This document shows, piece by piece, positions 1 through 7,894 of a stretch of DNA of 54,160 nucleotides. The notes beneath the pieces were generated by a model. The model saw only the letters and a program-made list of their open reading frames with translations. It was not told where the DNA came from and searched no databases. The stretch's first letter is position 1. Every line of letters starts with the position of its first letter. The stretch is from assembly GCA_016217935.1 (NCBI GenBank), contig JACRFJ010000021.1, positions 1 through 54,160 of the forward strand, written 5' to 3'. Source of the stretch: Candidatus Kaiserbacteria bacterium. GTDB lineage: Bacteria; Patescibacteriota; Minisyncoccia; Phycocordibacterales; UBA2100. The translations under genes and the position numbers were made by a program.

Positions 1-993
1 ATTGACCCCAACGTGGGGGTCGTCGCGGTGCCCGACAATCGACTCACAAGACTCAGCGAAATGTCCCATTCGCAAAAGACCATTCCCGCTGCAGTAGAAT
101 TTGTTGATATCGCGGGGCTCGTGAAAGGTGCGTCGGAAGGGGAAGGGCTGGGCAATCAGTTTCTCTCACACATTCGTGAAGTCGATGCGATTGCGGAAGT
201 AGTACGCATGTTTGATGACGAGGATGTGCATCACGTAAGTGGGGAAGTGGATCCGCTTCGGGATATCGAGGTAATCGACCTTGAACTCGTGCTTGCCGAT
301 CTGCAGTCTGTAGAGAAACAGCTTGAACGAGCAGAACGAGATTCCAAAGGAGGAGACAAAGACATTATTGCGCAGCGTGATGTATTACAGAAAATCGTAC
401 CTGTTTTGCAAGCGGGTAAAGCAGCCAGGGCGGTGGAGCTCGACGAAAAAGAAAAGCCGGTGGCAAAAAAGTTGCAGCTGCTCACGATGAAACCAATAAT
501 GTACATCCTCAACAAAAAAAGTGGCAATCTCAACGTCGAAGCAGAGGGCGGAGAACGATGGCGCCAACTCAAAACGCATCTCGACTCCTCGAGTGCGGGG
601 TACGTCACTGTCGATGTCGGTGTAGAGCAAGAACTTTCGGACGTGCATGATGACGAACGAGAAGATTTCCGGCGAGAGCTCGGTGTTGCTGAAAATGGAG
701 TCGACGCACTCATCAAGGCTGGCTACACACTTCTCGATCTCATCTCATTCTTTACGACTGGAGAAAAAGAATCACGAGCGTGGACGGTGAAACGTGGCTC
801 GACTGCGCCAGAGGCGGGTGCGGCGATTCACAGCGATTTCCGCGATAAGTTTATCCGTGCGGAAGTGATCGCGTGGGACATACTTCTCGCTGCGGGATCA
901 TATGCCAAAGCGCGCGAACAGGGGATTCTGCGCACTGAAGGCAAGGAGTACATAGTGAACAATGGAGACGTAATGGAGTTCTTACATGGTTGA
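1..993 (+). CDS. ychF: YchF family nucleotide-binding P-loop protein, 5'-truncated by the window edge
   Basis: The reading frame is open from base 1 ([15 protein letters not shown]), so about 35 N-terminal residues including the Walker A loop lie outside the window; 330 residues are visible. The switch region [10 protein letters not shown], the NKKSG base-recognition segment and the C-terminal TGS-type domain ([17 protein letters not shown], then FIRAEVI and [16 protein letters not shown]) are all typical of YchF/Ola1. The family hydrolyses ATP better than GTP, binds ribosomes and is linked to translation and stress control in the cytoplasm. The first ATG in frame (position 61) is not the true start. 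The next gene is convergent. Confidence 0.96.
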   Translation: MDPNVGVVAVPDNRLTRLSEMSHSQKTIPAAVEFVDIAGLVKGASEGEGLGNQFLSHIREVDAIAEVVRMFDDEDVHHVSGEVDPLRDIEVIDLELVLADLQSVEKQLERAERDSKGGDKDIIAQRDVLQKIVPVLQAGKAARAVELDEKEKPVAKKLQLLTMKPIMYILNKKSGNLNVEAEGGERWRQLKTHLDSSSAGYVTVDVGVEQELSDVHDDEREDFRRELGVAENGVDALIKAGYTLLDLISFFTTGEKESRAWTVKRGSTAPEAGAAIHSDFRDKFIRAEVIAWDILLAAGSYAKAREQGILRTEGKEYIVNNGDVMEFLHG

Positions 994-1065
994 CCAAAGA
1001 GGCGATGCCTGCCCCGTAGCCAACGCGTAGCGCTGTGGTACTGGGGTGATGGAGTTCCTCCACAG

Positions 1066-1371
1066 CTAGACCAGGTATCGGAAATATGCAGCCGAGAAGA
1101 CCGTGAGAAGTGTCATCGTCGCTGCGATACCGTTGCTTCCCATGATGAATCTGTCGCGCGTAAAGAATCCGTGTACAGAAAAACCAGCTTGGACGAAGAA
1201 TAAGATTTCGAGGAAGCCGAAAGAAAGTCCGGCTGTCTCTCCGGTCGCCCACACCTGTCGCAGCTGAGGAATTGTCATCAGCGGATTTACGATGCTAATC
1301 ACCCAAATGATGCGTGGCCAGTGGACTGTACTAGCGACGTCTTCCCGTGTCATAGAGATATTGTGAAGCAT
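1066..1371 (-). CDS. SemiSWEET/PQ-loop-like small membrane protein
   Basis: This 101-aa protein has three predicted transmembrane helices and a proline-glutamine pair at the start of the first helix region (NPLMTIPQLRQVW), followed by the T-x-G-x-S segment (TGETAGLSFGF). This is the layout of bacterial SemiSWEET/MtN3 half-transporters, which work as dimers and move small sugars or related solutes through the membrane. The identification rests on topology and the PQ motif, so the substrate is unknown. A diverged fragment of a second copy lies about 720 bp away at 1982-2044. An alternative start is the inner Met at codon 7. Confidence 0.7.
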   Translation of the reverse strand: MLHNISMTREDVASTVHWPRIIWVISIVNPLMTIPQLRQVWATGETAGLSFGFLEILFFVQAGFSVHGFFTRDRFIMGSNGIAATMTLLTVFSAAYFRYLV

Positions 1372-1415
1372 TTTGACAGTAGCGCAATCTTTATCCTTGC
1401 GGCATATATGAAGAA

Positions 1416-1442
1416 CCTGAGCAAGGGTTCCCCTTGCTCAGG
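1416..1442. repeat. 27-bp palindromic element, copy 1
   Basis: Two perfect 12-nt arms (CCTGAGCAAGGG and its complement) enclose a TTC loop. It is the exact reverse complement of the element at 2045-2071, so the two form a perfect inverted repeat about 0.6 kb apart. There is no T-tract on either side, so it is not an ordinary terminator; a REP-like or mobile-edge role is possible. Confidence 0.85.
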
Positions 1443-1464
1443 CGTTAAGCCTATTTTAGAAGAC

Positions 1465-1493
1465 TTGACGAGATGCACCGTGTATGCTATTAT
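1465..1493 (+). promoter_or_regulatory. Strong promoter with extended -10 for the small cassette
   Basis: TTGACG at 1465-1470, a 17-bp spacer, and TATTAT at 1488-1493 preceded by TGC, which makes an extended -10. Transcription would start near 1500 and leave a leader of about 75 nt. Confidence 0.8.
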
Positions 1494-1516
1494 TTGATTG
1501 GTTGCGGTGGCTTCCG

Positions 1517-1555
1517 GGGGTAACCCCAATGGTCACTGGTGGCAAGCGCCACCAG
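1517..1555 (+). promoter_or_regulatory. Hairpins in the leader of the small cassette
   Basis: A GGGG-TAA-CCCC hairpin (1517-1527) is followed by a perfect 8-bp stem-loop, CTGGTGGC-AAGC-GCCACCAG (1536-1555). The second hairpin ends 7 nt before the purine-rich ribosome site AAGGAAG (1563-1569), which lies 6 nt from the ATG at 1576. The spacing would allow control of ribosome access, but this is inference. Confidence 0.55.
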
Positions 1556-1575
1556 CCTAAGCAAGGAAGTCTTCC

Positions 1576-1875
1576 ATGCAAATCAAGCGCAATGCCGCTG
1601 CCAACCGCAAGCACATTATAGTAATCGCGCGCCAAGAGAACCTTTCTGTAGATGAGCTTATCGCCGTTGCAGAAAGCCTAAACGCGTATACTTTCTTCGA
1701 AATACAATATTTCCGCTCTCTTCGAACTTCGTAACTCGATGAGAGCGTGAATGAAGTAGCGTTCCGCATTAAGCGCTACAACATTCAAATCGCGAATAAT
1801 GAAAAGAAACAAACCTTCACTCGCGAAGAATTGCTCATCGCGCTCTGCGAAGCGCAAGAAACACTTTGCCTGTAA
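1576..1875 (+). pseudogene. Small charged protein of 99 codons broken by an in-frame TAA
   Basis: The frame opens at ATG 1576 behind a good ribosome site and runs 52 codons to TAA at 1732-1734. After that stop the same frame stays open for another 46 sense codons (LDESVNEVAFRIKRYN... to ETLCL) and ends at 1873-1875, ten bases before a strong terminator. The second half is amphipathic and rich in charged residues, like a real protein. I read this as one ancestral ORF of about 99 codons with a nonsense mutation, or else a 52-aa protein followed by an untranslated tail. Restart at GTG 1747 or stop-codon readthrough are less likely. I do not recognise the family. Confidence 0.55.
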
Positions 1876-1884
1876 GGCACTAAC

Positions 1885-1917
1885 GCCCCGGATTCGCTCC
1901 GGGGCATCGTCTTTTTT
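1885..1917 (+). terminator. Intrinsic terminator of the small cassette
   Basis: An 8-bp GC-rich stem (GCCCCGGA / TCCGGGGC, loop TTCGC) at 1885-1905 is followed by ATCG and a T-rich run ending at 1917. Confidence 0.85.
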
Positions 1918-1981
1918 GCTCTTGAATCGTCGGGGAACCTTTACCCTGCAATTGCATCGCGAGTCCCGGCTTTACTCTGCT

Positions 1982-2044
1982 CCGAGCTGCGGCACTGTCA
2001 TCAGCGGATTTACGATGCTAATCACCCTGATGATCGAGCAAGAG
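1982..2044 (-). pseudogene. Fragment of a second SemiSWEET-like gene
   Basis: Read on the minus strand this stretch encodes IIRVISIVNPLMTVPQL, almost the same as IIWVISIVNPLMTIPQL in the intact gene at 1066-1371, and then hits a stop three codons later. The two copies share 32 identical bases (1273-1304 and 1996-2027). Flanking codons differ mainly at third positions (CCT/CCG, CTG/CTC), which suggests an older paralogue or foreign homologue rather than a fresh duplication. The fragment is cut off at the palindrome that starts at 2045. Confidence 0.7.
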
Positions 2045-2071
2045 CCTGAGCAAGGGGAACCCTTGCTCAGG
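2045..2071. repeat. 27-bp palindromic element, copy 2 (inverted)
   Basis: The same 12-nt arms as the element at 1416-1442, with loop GAA instead of TTC, so it is the exact reverse complement of copy 1. It directly borders the SemiSWEET-like fragment and lies 27 bp upstream of the -10 box of the next gene. Confidence 0.85.
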
Positions 2072-2098
2072 CGACAGTTAGATTTTTATGCTCTGATG

Positions 2099-2104
2099 TA
2101 TACT
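2099..2104 (+). promoter_or_regulatory. -10 box TATACT, 7 nt before an ATG
   Basis: TATACT preceded by TG lies 7 nt upstream of the ATG at 2112, so the transcript would start at or next to the start codon. Confidence 0.6.
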
Positions 2105-2111
2105 TATTGCT

Positions 2112-2387
2112 ATGGCCAGCAAGAAGGATAAACAAGTGGCAGCCAATAGTCGCGTATTAAAATTGTTGATGTCGATTGACGCACGTATTAGCAATATTGA
2201 AGAGCGATTATCGGACTTGGTGACAAAGGACAACGTGGACTACATGAGGAATAAGCTTGAAGAGAGGATAAGTGAAGTGCGACTTGAGGTCAGAGCACTC
2301 GGTCGTGCGGTTGGCAAAGATTCTCTTGCGGCGCTCGATTTTGAAAAACGCATCGCTAGAATTGAAAAGCGCCAGGCTGTACAATAG
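2112..2387 (+). CDS. Small coiled-coil protein of unknown function
   Basis: This 91-aa basic protein is almost entirely heptad-like helix: VLKLLMSIDARISNIEERLSDLVTKD, then VDYMRNKLEERISEVRLEVRALGRAV. It has no signal peptide and no membrane segment. Short coiled-coil proteins of this shape are common in Parcubacteria, but I know of no assigned role. It ends 6 bp before the next gene on the same strand, so the two are probably co-transcribed. A soluble partner or scaffold for the downstream membrane protein is only a guess. Confidence 0.75.
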   Translation: MASKKDKQVAANSRVLKLLMSIDARISNIEERLSDLVTKDNVDYMRNKLEERISEVRLEVRALGRAVGKDSLAALDFEKRIARIEKRQAVQ

Positions 2388-2393
2388 TGAGAT

Positions 2394-3338
2394 ATGGACA
2401 AAGCAAAAGTAACGCCGAAAGATTTTGTACTCTGGGTTGGCGCGATGGCGGCGCTCTACACAGGTGTATTTGCCTTTATCTCGCTGCTTTTCGATTATAT
2501 CAATACCGCATTCCCGAATCCGATTGCGGATTCGTACTATTACGGATACGCGACTCCGTACTTCGGGAATATCAGCTACGAGACGGCGACACTCATCGTT
2601 CTTACGCCAGTATTTATGTTGCTTATGCGACTCATTCGTCGCGACATCGCCACGGATCCGTCGCGCAATGAAATCTGGGTGCGGCGCTGGGCGCTCTTCC
2701 TCACACTCTTCATTGCGGGAGCGACGATGGTGATCGACCTCATCGTGCTTCTCACCACATTCCTCCAAGGTGAAGATATGACGACTGGGTTCTTGCTCAA
2801 GGTTCTCGTCGTGCTGCTTGTAGCCGGAGCAGGATTCCTGCACTTCATCGCTGACATGCGCGGCTACTGGGATAGAAATCCCGAGCGAGCGCGCATGATC
2901 AATTGGGGAGTGGGGCTGCTCGTCGTCGTCACGATCGTCGCCGGATTCTTTATCATCGGCACACCGCAAGAACTCCGCCGCCTTAAGCAAGATGATCGTC
3001 GCGTGCAGGACTTGCAGCAGATTCAATGGCAGGTTGTCAATTACTGGCAGCAGAAGGAAATGTTGCCGACGAATCTCGAGCAACTCAAAGATCCGCTCAG
3101 TGGCGGAATTATCCCCGTGGATCCCAAGACGAAGCAGCCGTATACGTACAAACGAGAAGACGCGAAGTCTTTTGAACTATGTGCGACATTCGAGGCTGAA
3201 GGGAGTGCGTCAAATCCCAGTATTCCAAAGCCGGTAGATATGGGTATGAATGAAAACTGGCAGCATGGTATCGGGGAAGTGTGTTTCGACAGATCGATAG
3301 ATCCGGAGAGATACCCGCCCTATCCAAAAGGTAGATAA
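2394..3338 (+). CDS. DUF5671-like membrane protein with a pseudopilin-like C-terminal domain
   Basis: The first ~190 residues hold four or five transmembrane helices and begin TPKDFVLWVGAMAALYTGVF with FDYINTAFPN soon after, the pattern I associate with DUF5671. Residues ~200-314 lie outside the membrane bundle and look like the globular end of a type II/IV pseudopilin: a helix (DDRRVQDLQQIQWQVVNYWQ), then LPTNLEQLKDP, then VDPKTKQPYTYKR and a strand containing FELCATFE. Together they suggest a membrane-anchored protein exposing a pilin-fold domain outside the cell. Its function is unknown. It follows the coiled-coil gene and ends at a strong terminator. Confidence 0.7.
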   Translation: MDKAKVTPKDFVLWVGAMAALYTGVFAFISLLFDYINTAFPNPIADSYYYGYATPYFGNISYETATLIVLTPVFMLLMRLIRRDIATDPSRNEIWVRRWALFLTLFIAGATMVIDLIVLLTTFLQGEDMTTGFLLKVLVVLLVAGAGFLHFIADMRGYWDRNPERARMINWGVGLLVVVTIVAGFFIIGTPQELRRLKQDDRRVQDLQQIQWQVVNYWQQKEMLPTNLEQLKDPLSGGIIPVDPKTKQPYTYKREDAKSFELCATFEAEGSASNPSIPKPVDMGMNENWQHGIGEVCFDRSIDPERYPPYPKGR

Positions 3339-3343
3339 CGATT

Positions 3344-3376
3344 CCAATAAACCCCGTTTAAAGCGGGGTTTATTGG
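3344..3376. terminator. Bidirectional intrinsic terminator
   Basis: A perfect 13-bp stem (CCAATAAACCCCG / CGGGGTTTATTGG) with a 7-nt loop sits between the DUF5671-like gene and leuS. Confidence 0.8.
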
Positions 3377-3386
3377 ACCTATAGGG

Positions 3387-3392
3387 TATGAT
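3387..3392 (+). promoter_or_regulatory. Probable -10 box of leuS
   Basis: TATGAT (5 of 6 consensus) lies 11 nt upstream of the leuS ATG; the 5' leader would be only about 5 nt. I see no clear -35. Confidence 0.45.
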
Positions 3393-3403
3393 ACGTTGGA
3401 TCT

Positions 3404-6253
3404 ATGAAGGGCTACGACCATAAGAAAATTGAAAAGAAATGGCAAGAGTTTTGGGAAAGAAACAAGATCTATACAACACTTGATCAGGTTCCAGACAAGG
3501 ACAATTTCTTTCTTTTGGTCGAATTCCCGTATCCGTCGGGCAATCTCCACGTGGGACATTGGTATGCGTTTGCGGTACCCGATATTTTGGCACGCACGCT
3601 TCGAATGCAGGGCAAAAATGTCCTGTATCCGATCGGTTTCGATGCGTTCGGCCTTCCCGCAGAAAATGCGGCGATCAAAAATAAGCTCAATCCGAGGGAG
3701 TGGACGTACGGAAATATCGCGTACATGAAAAAACAAATTCGATCGATGGGGACATCGTTCGACTGGAGTCGGGAACTCGCTACCTGTGATCCGGAGTACT
3801 ACAAATGGACACAGTGGCTCTTCCTCCAGCTCCATAAAAAAGGATTGGTGTATCAGAAAGATACGGCGGTCAATTGGTGTCCGTCGTGCAAGACGGTCCT
3901 AGCCAATGAGCAGGTGATTGATGGCAAGTGTGAGCGCTGTGGTACCGAGGTGGTGCAGAAAATGATGCTCCAGTGGAACATCAAGATCACCGACTATGCG
4001 GATCGGCTGGTCGATGATCTCGATGAATTGGATTGGCCAGAGCAGATCAAGGAGTCTCAGCGCAATTGGATCGGACGAAGCGAAGGCGCCGAGATTGGTT
4101 TCGAGACCACGGAGAATGATACGATCACCGTTTTTACAACCAGAGCCGACACGCTCTTCGGTGCGATGTATCTGGTTCTCGCGCCCGAACATCCGTGGCT
4201 AGAATTGGCGTTGGAACATACGGGCATGTTGAAAAACGAGGATGAGATAGGGCGATATATCGCCCTATCTCAGAGGAAAACTGAGCTGGAGCGCATGACC
4301 GATCAAAGGGAAAAGACAGGCGTGCGACTCGAGGGAGTCGAAGCGATCAATCCCGCATCAGGCGAAAAGATGCCAATCTACGTCGCCGACTATGTGCTTG
4401 GCCACTACGGCACTGGCGCGATAATGGCGGTACCTGCGCACGATGAGCGCGACTATGAATTTGCGAAGAAATTCGATTTGGAGATCCGAGACGTTATCGA
4501 ACCGCTCATCATTCGACCAAGTGGCCGACTCGACTCATTTCGCCTAGACGAACCAGCGCAAGAGCGCACTGCGACGATGGCTTTGGTGCGTCATTGGTCG
4601 GAGGACAAATATATGTGTCTGCGCTGGATAAAAAACGATGTGCATGGATTTGTTACGGGTGGTATCGAGGATGGAGAGGATGCTATCGAAACGGCAAAAC
4701 GAGAGATAGAAGAGGAGACAGGCTACTCCTCAGCAGAATACGTTGAGTCGCTCGGAGGGAGGGTGCACGTCAAATTTTATGCAGCGGTAAAAAACGTGAA
4801 TCGTTTTGCGCACTTTACGCCTCTCCTATTTCGTCTTAAAGATGGTTCGCGCTCTGTAGTCGATGAGAGGGAGTCGAACCTCCACGAGCCTGTGTGGGTC
4901 GACGCCGATAAGGTTGCTGATTATCTCAATAGAGAAGATTTTCAATTGATATGGCGTCGTGTGCGGGGCGATCGCGCGTATACAGGCGGAGGAATATTGG
5001 TTAACTCAAATAGCTTTGATGGTTTGGATTCGGAGCGAGCGAGGGCAGAGATAACTGCAAAGTTTGGACGTCCCAAAAAGACCTACAAATTACGAGATTG
5101 GATTGTCTCGCGACAGCGGTACTGGGGAGTGCCGATTCCGATCGTTCACTGCAAAAAATGCGGCACCGTGCCAGTGTCGGACGATCAGCTGCCTGTCCTC
5201 TTGCCGGACATCGAGGATTATTTGCCATCCGGAGAAGGACGATCGCCGCTCGCGAAAGTTGACTCGTTTGTTAATGTGACGTGTCCAAAATGCGGCGGTG
5301 AAGGAAAGCGGGAGACAGATACACTCGATACGTTTGTTGATTCTTCCTGGTATTACCTCCGCTACACTGATCCAAAAAACGAGAAAGAGTTTGCGTCACA
5401 GGAAAAAATGGATGCGTGGATGCCAATAGACCTCTACTCTGGGGGAGCGGAACATACGACTATGCACGTACTCTACAGCCGCTTCTGGCAGAAGGCGCTT
5501 TTTGATATGGGACTTGTGAAAGACGCAGAGCCGTACACCCGACGCAAAAACCGTTCACTCATTCTCGGTCCAGATGGTCAAAAAATGAGTAAATCGAGGG
5601 GTAATGTGATTGACCCAGACGAGGTGGTGGAAAGGCTCGGAGCGGATACCGTACGCCTGTATTTGGCCTTTATAGGGCCGTATAACGAAGTTTCCAACTA
5701 TCCATGGAATCCGGATGGGGTAGTGGGGGTAAGGCGCTTTTTGGAGCGTGTAACGAGAACCTCAGAAATGGTTCAGGAAAAGGATGTGCAAGGGCTTCAG
5801 AGCATCCTGCACAAGACGATCAAAAAAGTGACAGACGATATCCCGCTTCTTAAATTTAATACCGCGATTAGCCAAATGATGACATTTCTAAACGCGATCG
5901 AAAAAGGAAAAACAATTGGAAGAGAACAATGGAAAGCGTTCGTTCGTATTCTCGCGCCGTTCGCGCCGCATCTCGCGGAAGAACTCTGGCGAGAAGGGGG
6001 CAACGAAAACTCAGTGCACGCCGAAGCGTGGCCGGCTTTTGATGAAAAATATTTACAGGACGAGACAGTAACCATTGCGATCCAAATTGATGGCAAAACT
6101 CGCGGCGAAGTCGCGATTCCGACGAACTCCGACAAGGATGCAACCGAGAAAGCGGCACACGGAGCGATCGCAGCGCGACTCGAGGGTAGGGAAGTGGTAC
6201 GTGTCGTTGTTGTACCCAAAAAACTCGTCAATTTCGTGCTCAAAAGTGACTAA
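3404..6253 (+). CDS. leuS: Leucyl-tRNA synthetase with an inserted Nudix domain
   Basis: LeuRS charges tRNA-Leu with leucine in the cytoplasm. Visible are the HIGH-type motif (SGNLHVGHW), a four-cysteine zinc knuckle (CPSC...CERCG), the CP1 editing domain (TVFTTRADTLFG and VPAHDERDYEF), the KMSKS loop (DGQKMSKSRGN) and the anticodon-binding end. At 949 aa it is clearly longer than usual. The excess is a block of about 158 residues (about 367-524) between the editing motif (IRDVIEP) and the place where LeuRS normally continues (AYTGGGILVNSNSFDG). That block contains a full Nudix box at residues 419-441 (GGIEDGE, then REIEEETGY). The reading frame is continuous and both flanks are normal LeuRS, so it is an in-frame domain insertion and not a misassembly. 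A 30-bp palindrome (4243-4272) also lies in the editing-domain region. Confidence 0.97.
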   Translation: MKGYDHKKIEKKWQEFWERNKIYTTLDQVPDKDNFFLLVEFPYPSGNLHVGHWYAFAVPDILARTLRMQGKNVLYPIGFDAFGLPAENAAIKNKLNPREWTYGNIAYMKKQIRSMGTSFDWSRELATCDPEYYKWTQWLFLQLHKKGLVYQKDTAVNWCPSCKTVLANEQVIDGKCERCGTEVVQKMMLQWNIKITDYADRLVDDLDELDWPEQIKESQRNWIGRSEGAEIGFETTENDTITVFTTRADTLFGAMYLVLAPEHPWLELALEHTGMLKNEDEIGRYIALSQRKTELERMTDQREKTGVRLEGVEAINPASGEKMPIYVADYVLGHYGTGAIMAVPAHDERDYEFAKKFDLEIRDVIEPLIIRPSGRLDSFRLDEPAQERTATMALVRHWSEDKYMCLRWIKNDVHGFVTGGIEDGEDAIETAKREIEEETGYSSAEYVESLGGRVHVKFYAAVKNVNRFAHFTPLLFRLKDGSRSVVDERESNLHEPVWVDADKVADYLNREDFQLIWRRVRGDRAYTGGGILVNSNSFDGLDSERARAEITAKFGRPKKTYKLRDWIVSRQRYWGVPIPIVHCKKCGTVPVSDDQLPVLLPDIEDYLPSGEGRSPLAKVDSFVNVTCPKCGGEGKRETDTLDTFVDSSWYYLRYTDPKNEKEFASQEKMDAWMPIDLYSGGAEHTTMHVLYSRFWQKALFDMGLVKDAEPYTRRKNRSLILGPDGQKMSKSRGNVIDPDEVVERLGADTVRLYLAFIGPYNEVSNYPWNPDGVVGVRRFLERVTRTSEMVQEKDVQGLQSILHKTIKKVTDDIPLLKFNTAISQMMTFLNAIEKGKTIGREQWKAFVRILAPFAPHLAEELWREGGNENSVHAEAWPAFDEKYLQDETVTIAIQIDGKTRGEVAIPTNSDKDATEKAAHGAIAARLEGREVVRVVVVPKKLVNFVLKSD
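4243..4272. repeat. 30-bp perfect palindrome inside leuS
   Basis: Each 15-nt half (TGAGATAGGGCGATA and its complement) is exact with no loop base. It encodes DEIGRYIALSQ within the editing-domain region. In mRNA it would fold into a long hairpin. Confidence 0.9.
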
Positions 6254-6319
6254 GTTAAAGTGGGGCAATAATATGGCTTCCCACTAACTCTTCGCATACG
6301 CGAGAAGATAATGTAACGA

Positions 6320-7870
6320 TCAACCTTTCCTGTGGACGCGCGCGCCCTCGGGGGAGTCGTCGACGCCAAAACCGAGCACCTCTAATTCATCGCGCAATGC
6401 ATCCGCTTCGATCCAGTTGCGATCGATCCGCGCTTTCTCGCGCCTCTCGAGTATAGAGAGAGCTTCGCTTGAAAGCTGCTCATCACTGAGATACACACGC
6501 GTCTCTTTCTGTGCGAGCGCCACGGCTTCTGTGTCAGGATGCGAGAGACTGAGACCAAGTACGCGATCGAAATCCAGAAGAGTTGCACGCAGGGTGCTGG
6601 GTTCGAGCTCGGCACTCCGAGTTTCCCACAGGACAGCAAGTGCGCCAGGCGTGTCGAGATCATCATTGATCCGCTCATGGAATTTCTTTTGCAAAGCAGG
6701 GTCAGGCTGCCCACCTTCGTCTTTGAGCGAGAGGACGGTGGCGAGTAATCTAGCGTATGCGTGCTGCGATGCGGCGAGCGCATCAAAGGAAAAGTTGAGT
6801 GGGGTCCGGTAGTGTGCACCGAGAAAGAGGTATCGAAGCGCGAGAGGGTGGAAGCCACGCTCTACGATGTCACTCATGTATATGACATTGCCTTCGGATT
6901 TTGCGATCTTGCCGCCCTCAATCTGTATATGTGCGCGATGGAGCCAAAAGCGCGAGAGCGGATGTTTCCCGACCGCGCTCTCCGACTGCGCAATTTCGTT
7001 GTTGTGGTGCACGGGGATGTGCTCGATACCGCCAGTGTGAATGTCAATCTGCTGGCCAAGTGTCGCACGGATCATCGCCGAGCATTCGATGTGCCAGCCT
7101 GGGAATCCCTTGCCCCAGGGCGAGTTCCAACCAATCTTTTTGTCCGCTTTCCAAAGCAAGAAATCCGTCGGACTTCGCTTTTCTTCTGTTTTCTTTACAC
7201 GTGCCCCGGCTTTCAGAGAAGCGATATCGATGTTGCCGAGCGCACCGTAGGAGGGGAATCGTGCTGTGTCGAAATACACACCATGTGCACCACGGTACGC
7301 ATAACCTTTTTCTTCCAGAGCCTTGATCATCGCGATCTGACCTGGAATATGCTCGCTTGCGCGAGGGAATTCGATACGCTCTGGATCGATGTTGAGTGCT
7401 CGCATATCTTCCAAAAAGATACGCGTGTATTTCTCAGCAAGCGTGCGCATGTTTTCGAGAGTGATCTCCATGCCTTCGCGCTTCAGACCTTTGGTCATCT
7501 TGTCCTCTCCCTCATCGGCGTCGGAGGCCAGGTGTCCGAAGTCAGTTATATTGATGACTTGCTTTACTGCATAATCGTTGTATTCAAGCGCGCGACGGAG
7601 CAGATCCGTAAAGACAAACATCGATACATTGCCGATGTGCTGTCTGCCGTAGACGGTTGGTCCGCAGTTGTACATGCGGACGGTGTGCGCATTTGAGGGG
7701 AGTGTGAATTCCTGCATCACATTGCCGAGCGTGTTGTGAAAGAAGAGCGGGAAATCGCCGCGACTCGTGCGAGCACGTCCTTCGACCCACGTCTGCGCAG
7801 AAGAAATACCTAAGTCACCAAAGAAACCGATGATTGTGTCTAAAAGGGACATCAATCTATTGTATTCCAT
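6320..7870 (-). CDS. cysS: Cysteinyl-tRNA synthetase
   Basis: CysRS attaches cysteine to tRNA-Cys. The protein shows MYNCGPTVYGRQHIGNV (zinc cysteine plus HIGH motif), GWHIECSAM with the later HTGGIEHIPVHHNNEIAQSE (remaining zinc ligands), and the lysine loop as KIAKS (GGKIAKSEGN) instead of KMSKS. At 516 aa it is slightly long because about 45 residues precede the usual NTLG start. Two starts are possible, ATG 7870 and the in-frame ATG at 7852; neither has a ribosome site. It is convergent with leuS; the 66 bp between them hold no convincing terminator. Confidence 0.95.
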   Translation of the reverse strand: MEYNRLMSLLDTIIGFFGDLGISSAQTWVEGRARTSRGDFPLFFHNTLGNVMQEFTLPSNAHTVRMYNCGPTVYGRQHIGNVSMFVFTDLLRRALEYNDYAVKQVINITDFGHLASDADEGEDKMTKGLKREGMEITLENMRTLAEKYTRIFLEDMRALNIDPERIEFPRASEHIPGQIAMIKALEEKGYAYRGAHGVYFDTARFPSYGALGNIDIASLKAGARVKKTEEKRSPTDFLLWKADKKIGWNSPWGKGFPGWHIECSAMIRATLGQQIDIHTGGIEHIPVHHNNEIAQSESAVGKHPLSRFWLHRAHIQIEGGKIAKSEGNVIYMSDIVERGFHPLALRYLFLGAHYRTPLNFSFDALAASQHAYARLLATVLSLKDEGGQPDPALQKKFHERINDDLDTPGALAVLWETRSAELEPSTLRATLLDFDRVLGLSLSHPDTEAVALAQKETRVYLSDEQLSSEALSILERREKARIDRNWIEADALRDELEVLGFGVDDSPEGARVHRKG

Positions 7871-7894
7871 TGACTGGGGCCTACAAGCAGAGCT

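Noticed and set aside
1799..2131. 110-codon plus-strand ORF overlapping the cassette end
   Set aside because: It runs through the terminator, the SemiSWEET fragment and the palindrome in another frame, and its composition is poor.
2208..3083. 291-codon antisense ORF opposite the DUF5671-like gene
   Set aside because: It is highly charged, low-complexity antisense translation of a gene with strong membrane-protein features.
4866..4890. T-arm-like sequence (GTCGAAC between GGGA-type arms) inside leuS
   Set aside because: It resembles the T-arm of a tRNA on the minus strand, but no acceptor stem, D-arm or anticodon arm can be built around it, and it lies in a continuous coding frame.
6254..6319. 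Terminator between convergent leuS and cysS
   Set aside because: The only candidate hairpin near 6288-6308 has a bulged, weak stem and no T-tract.
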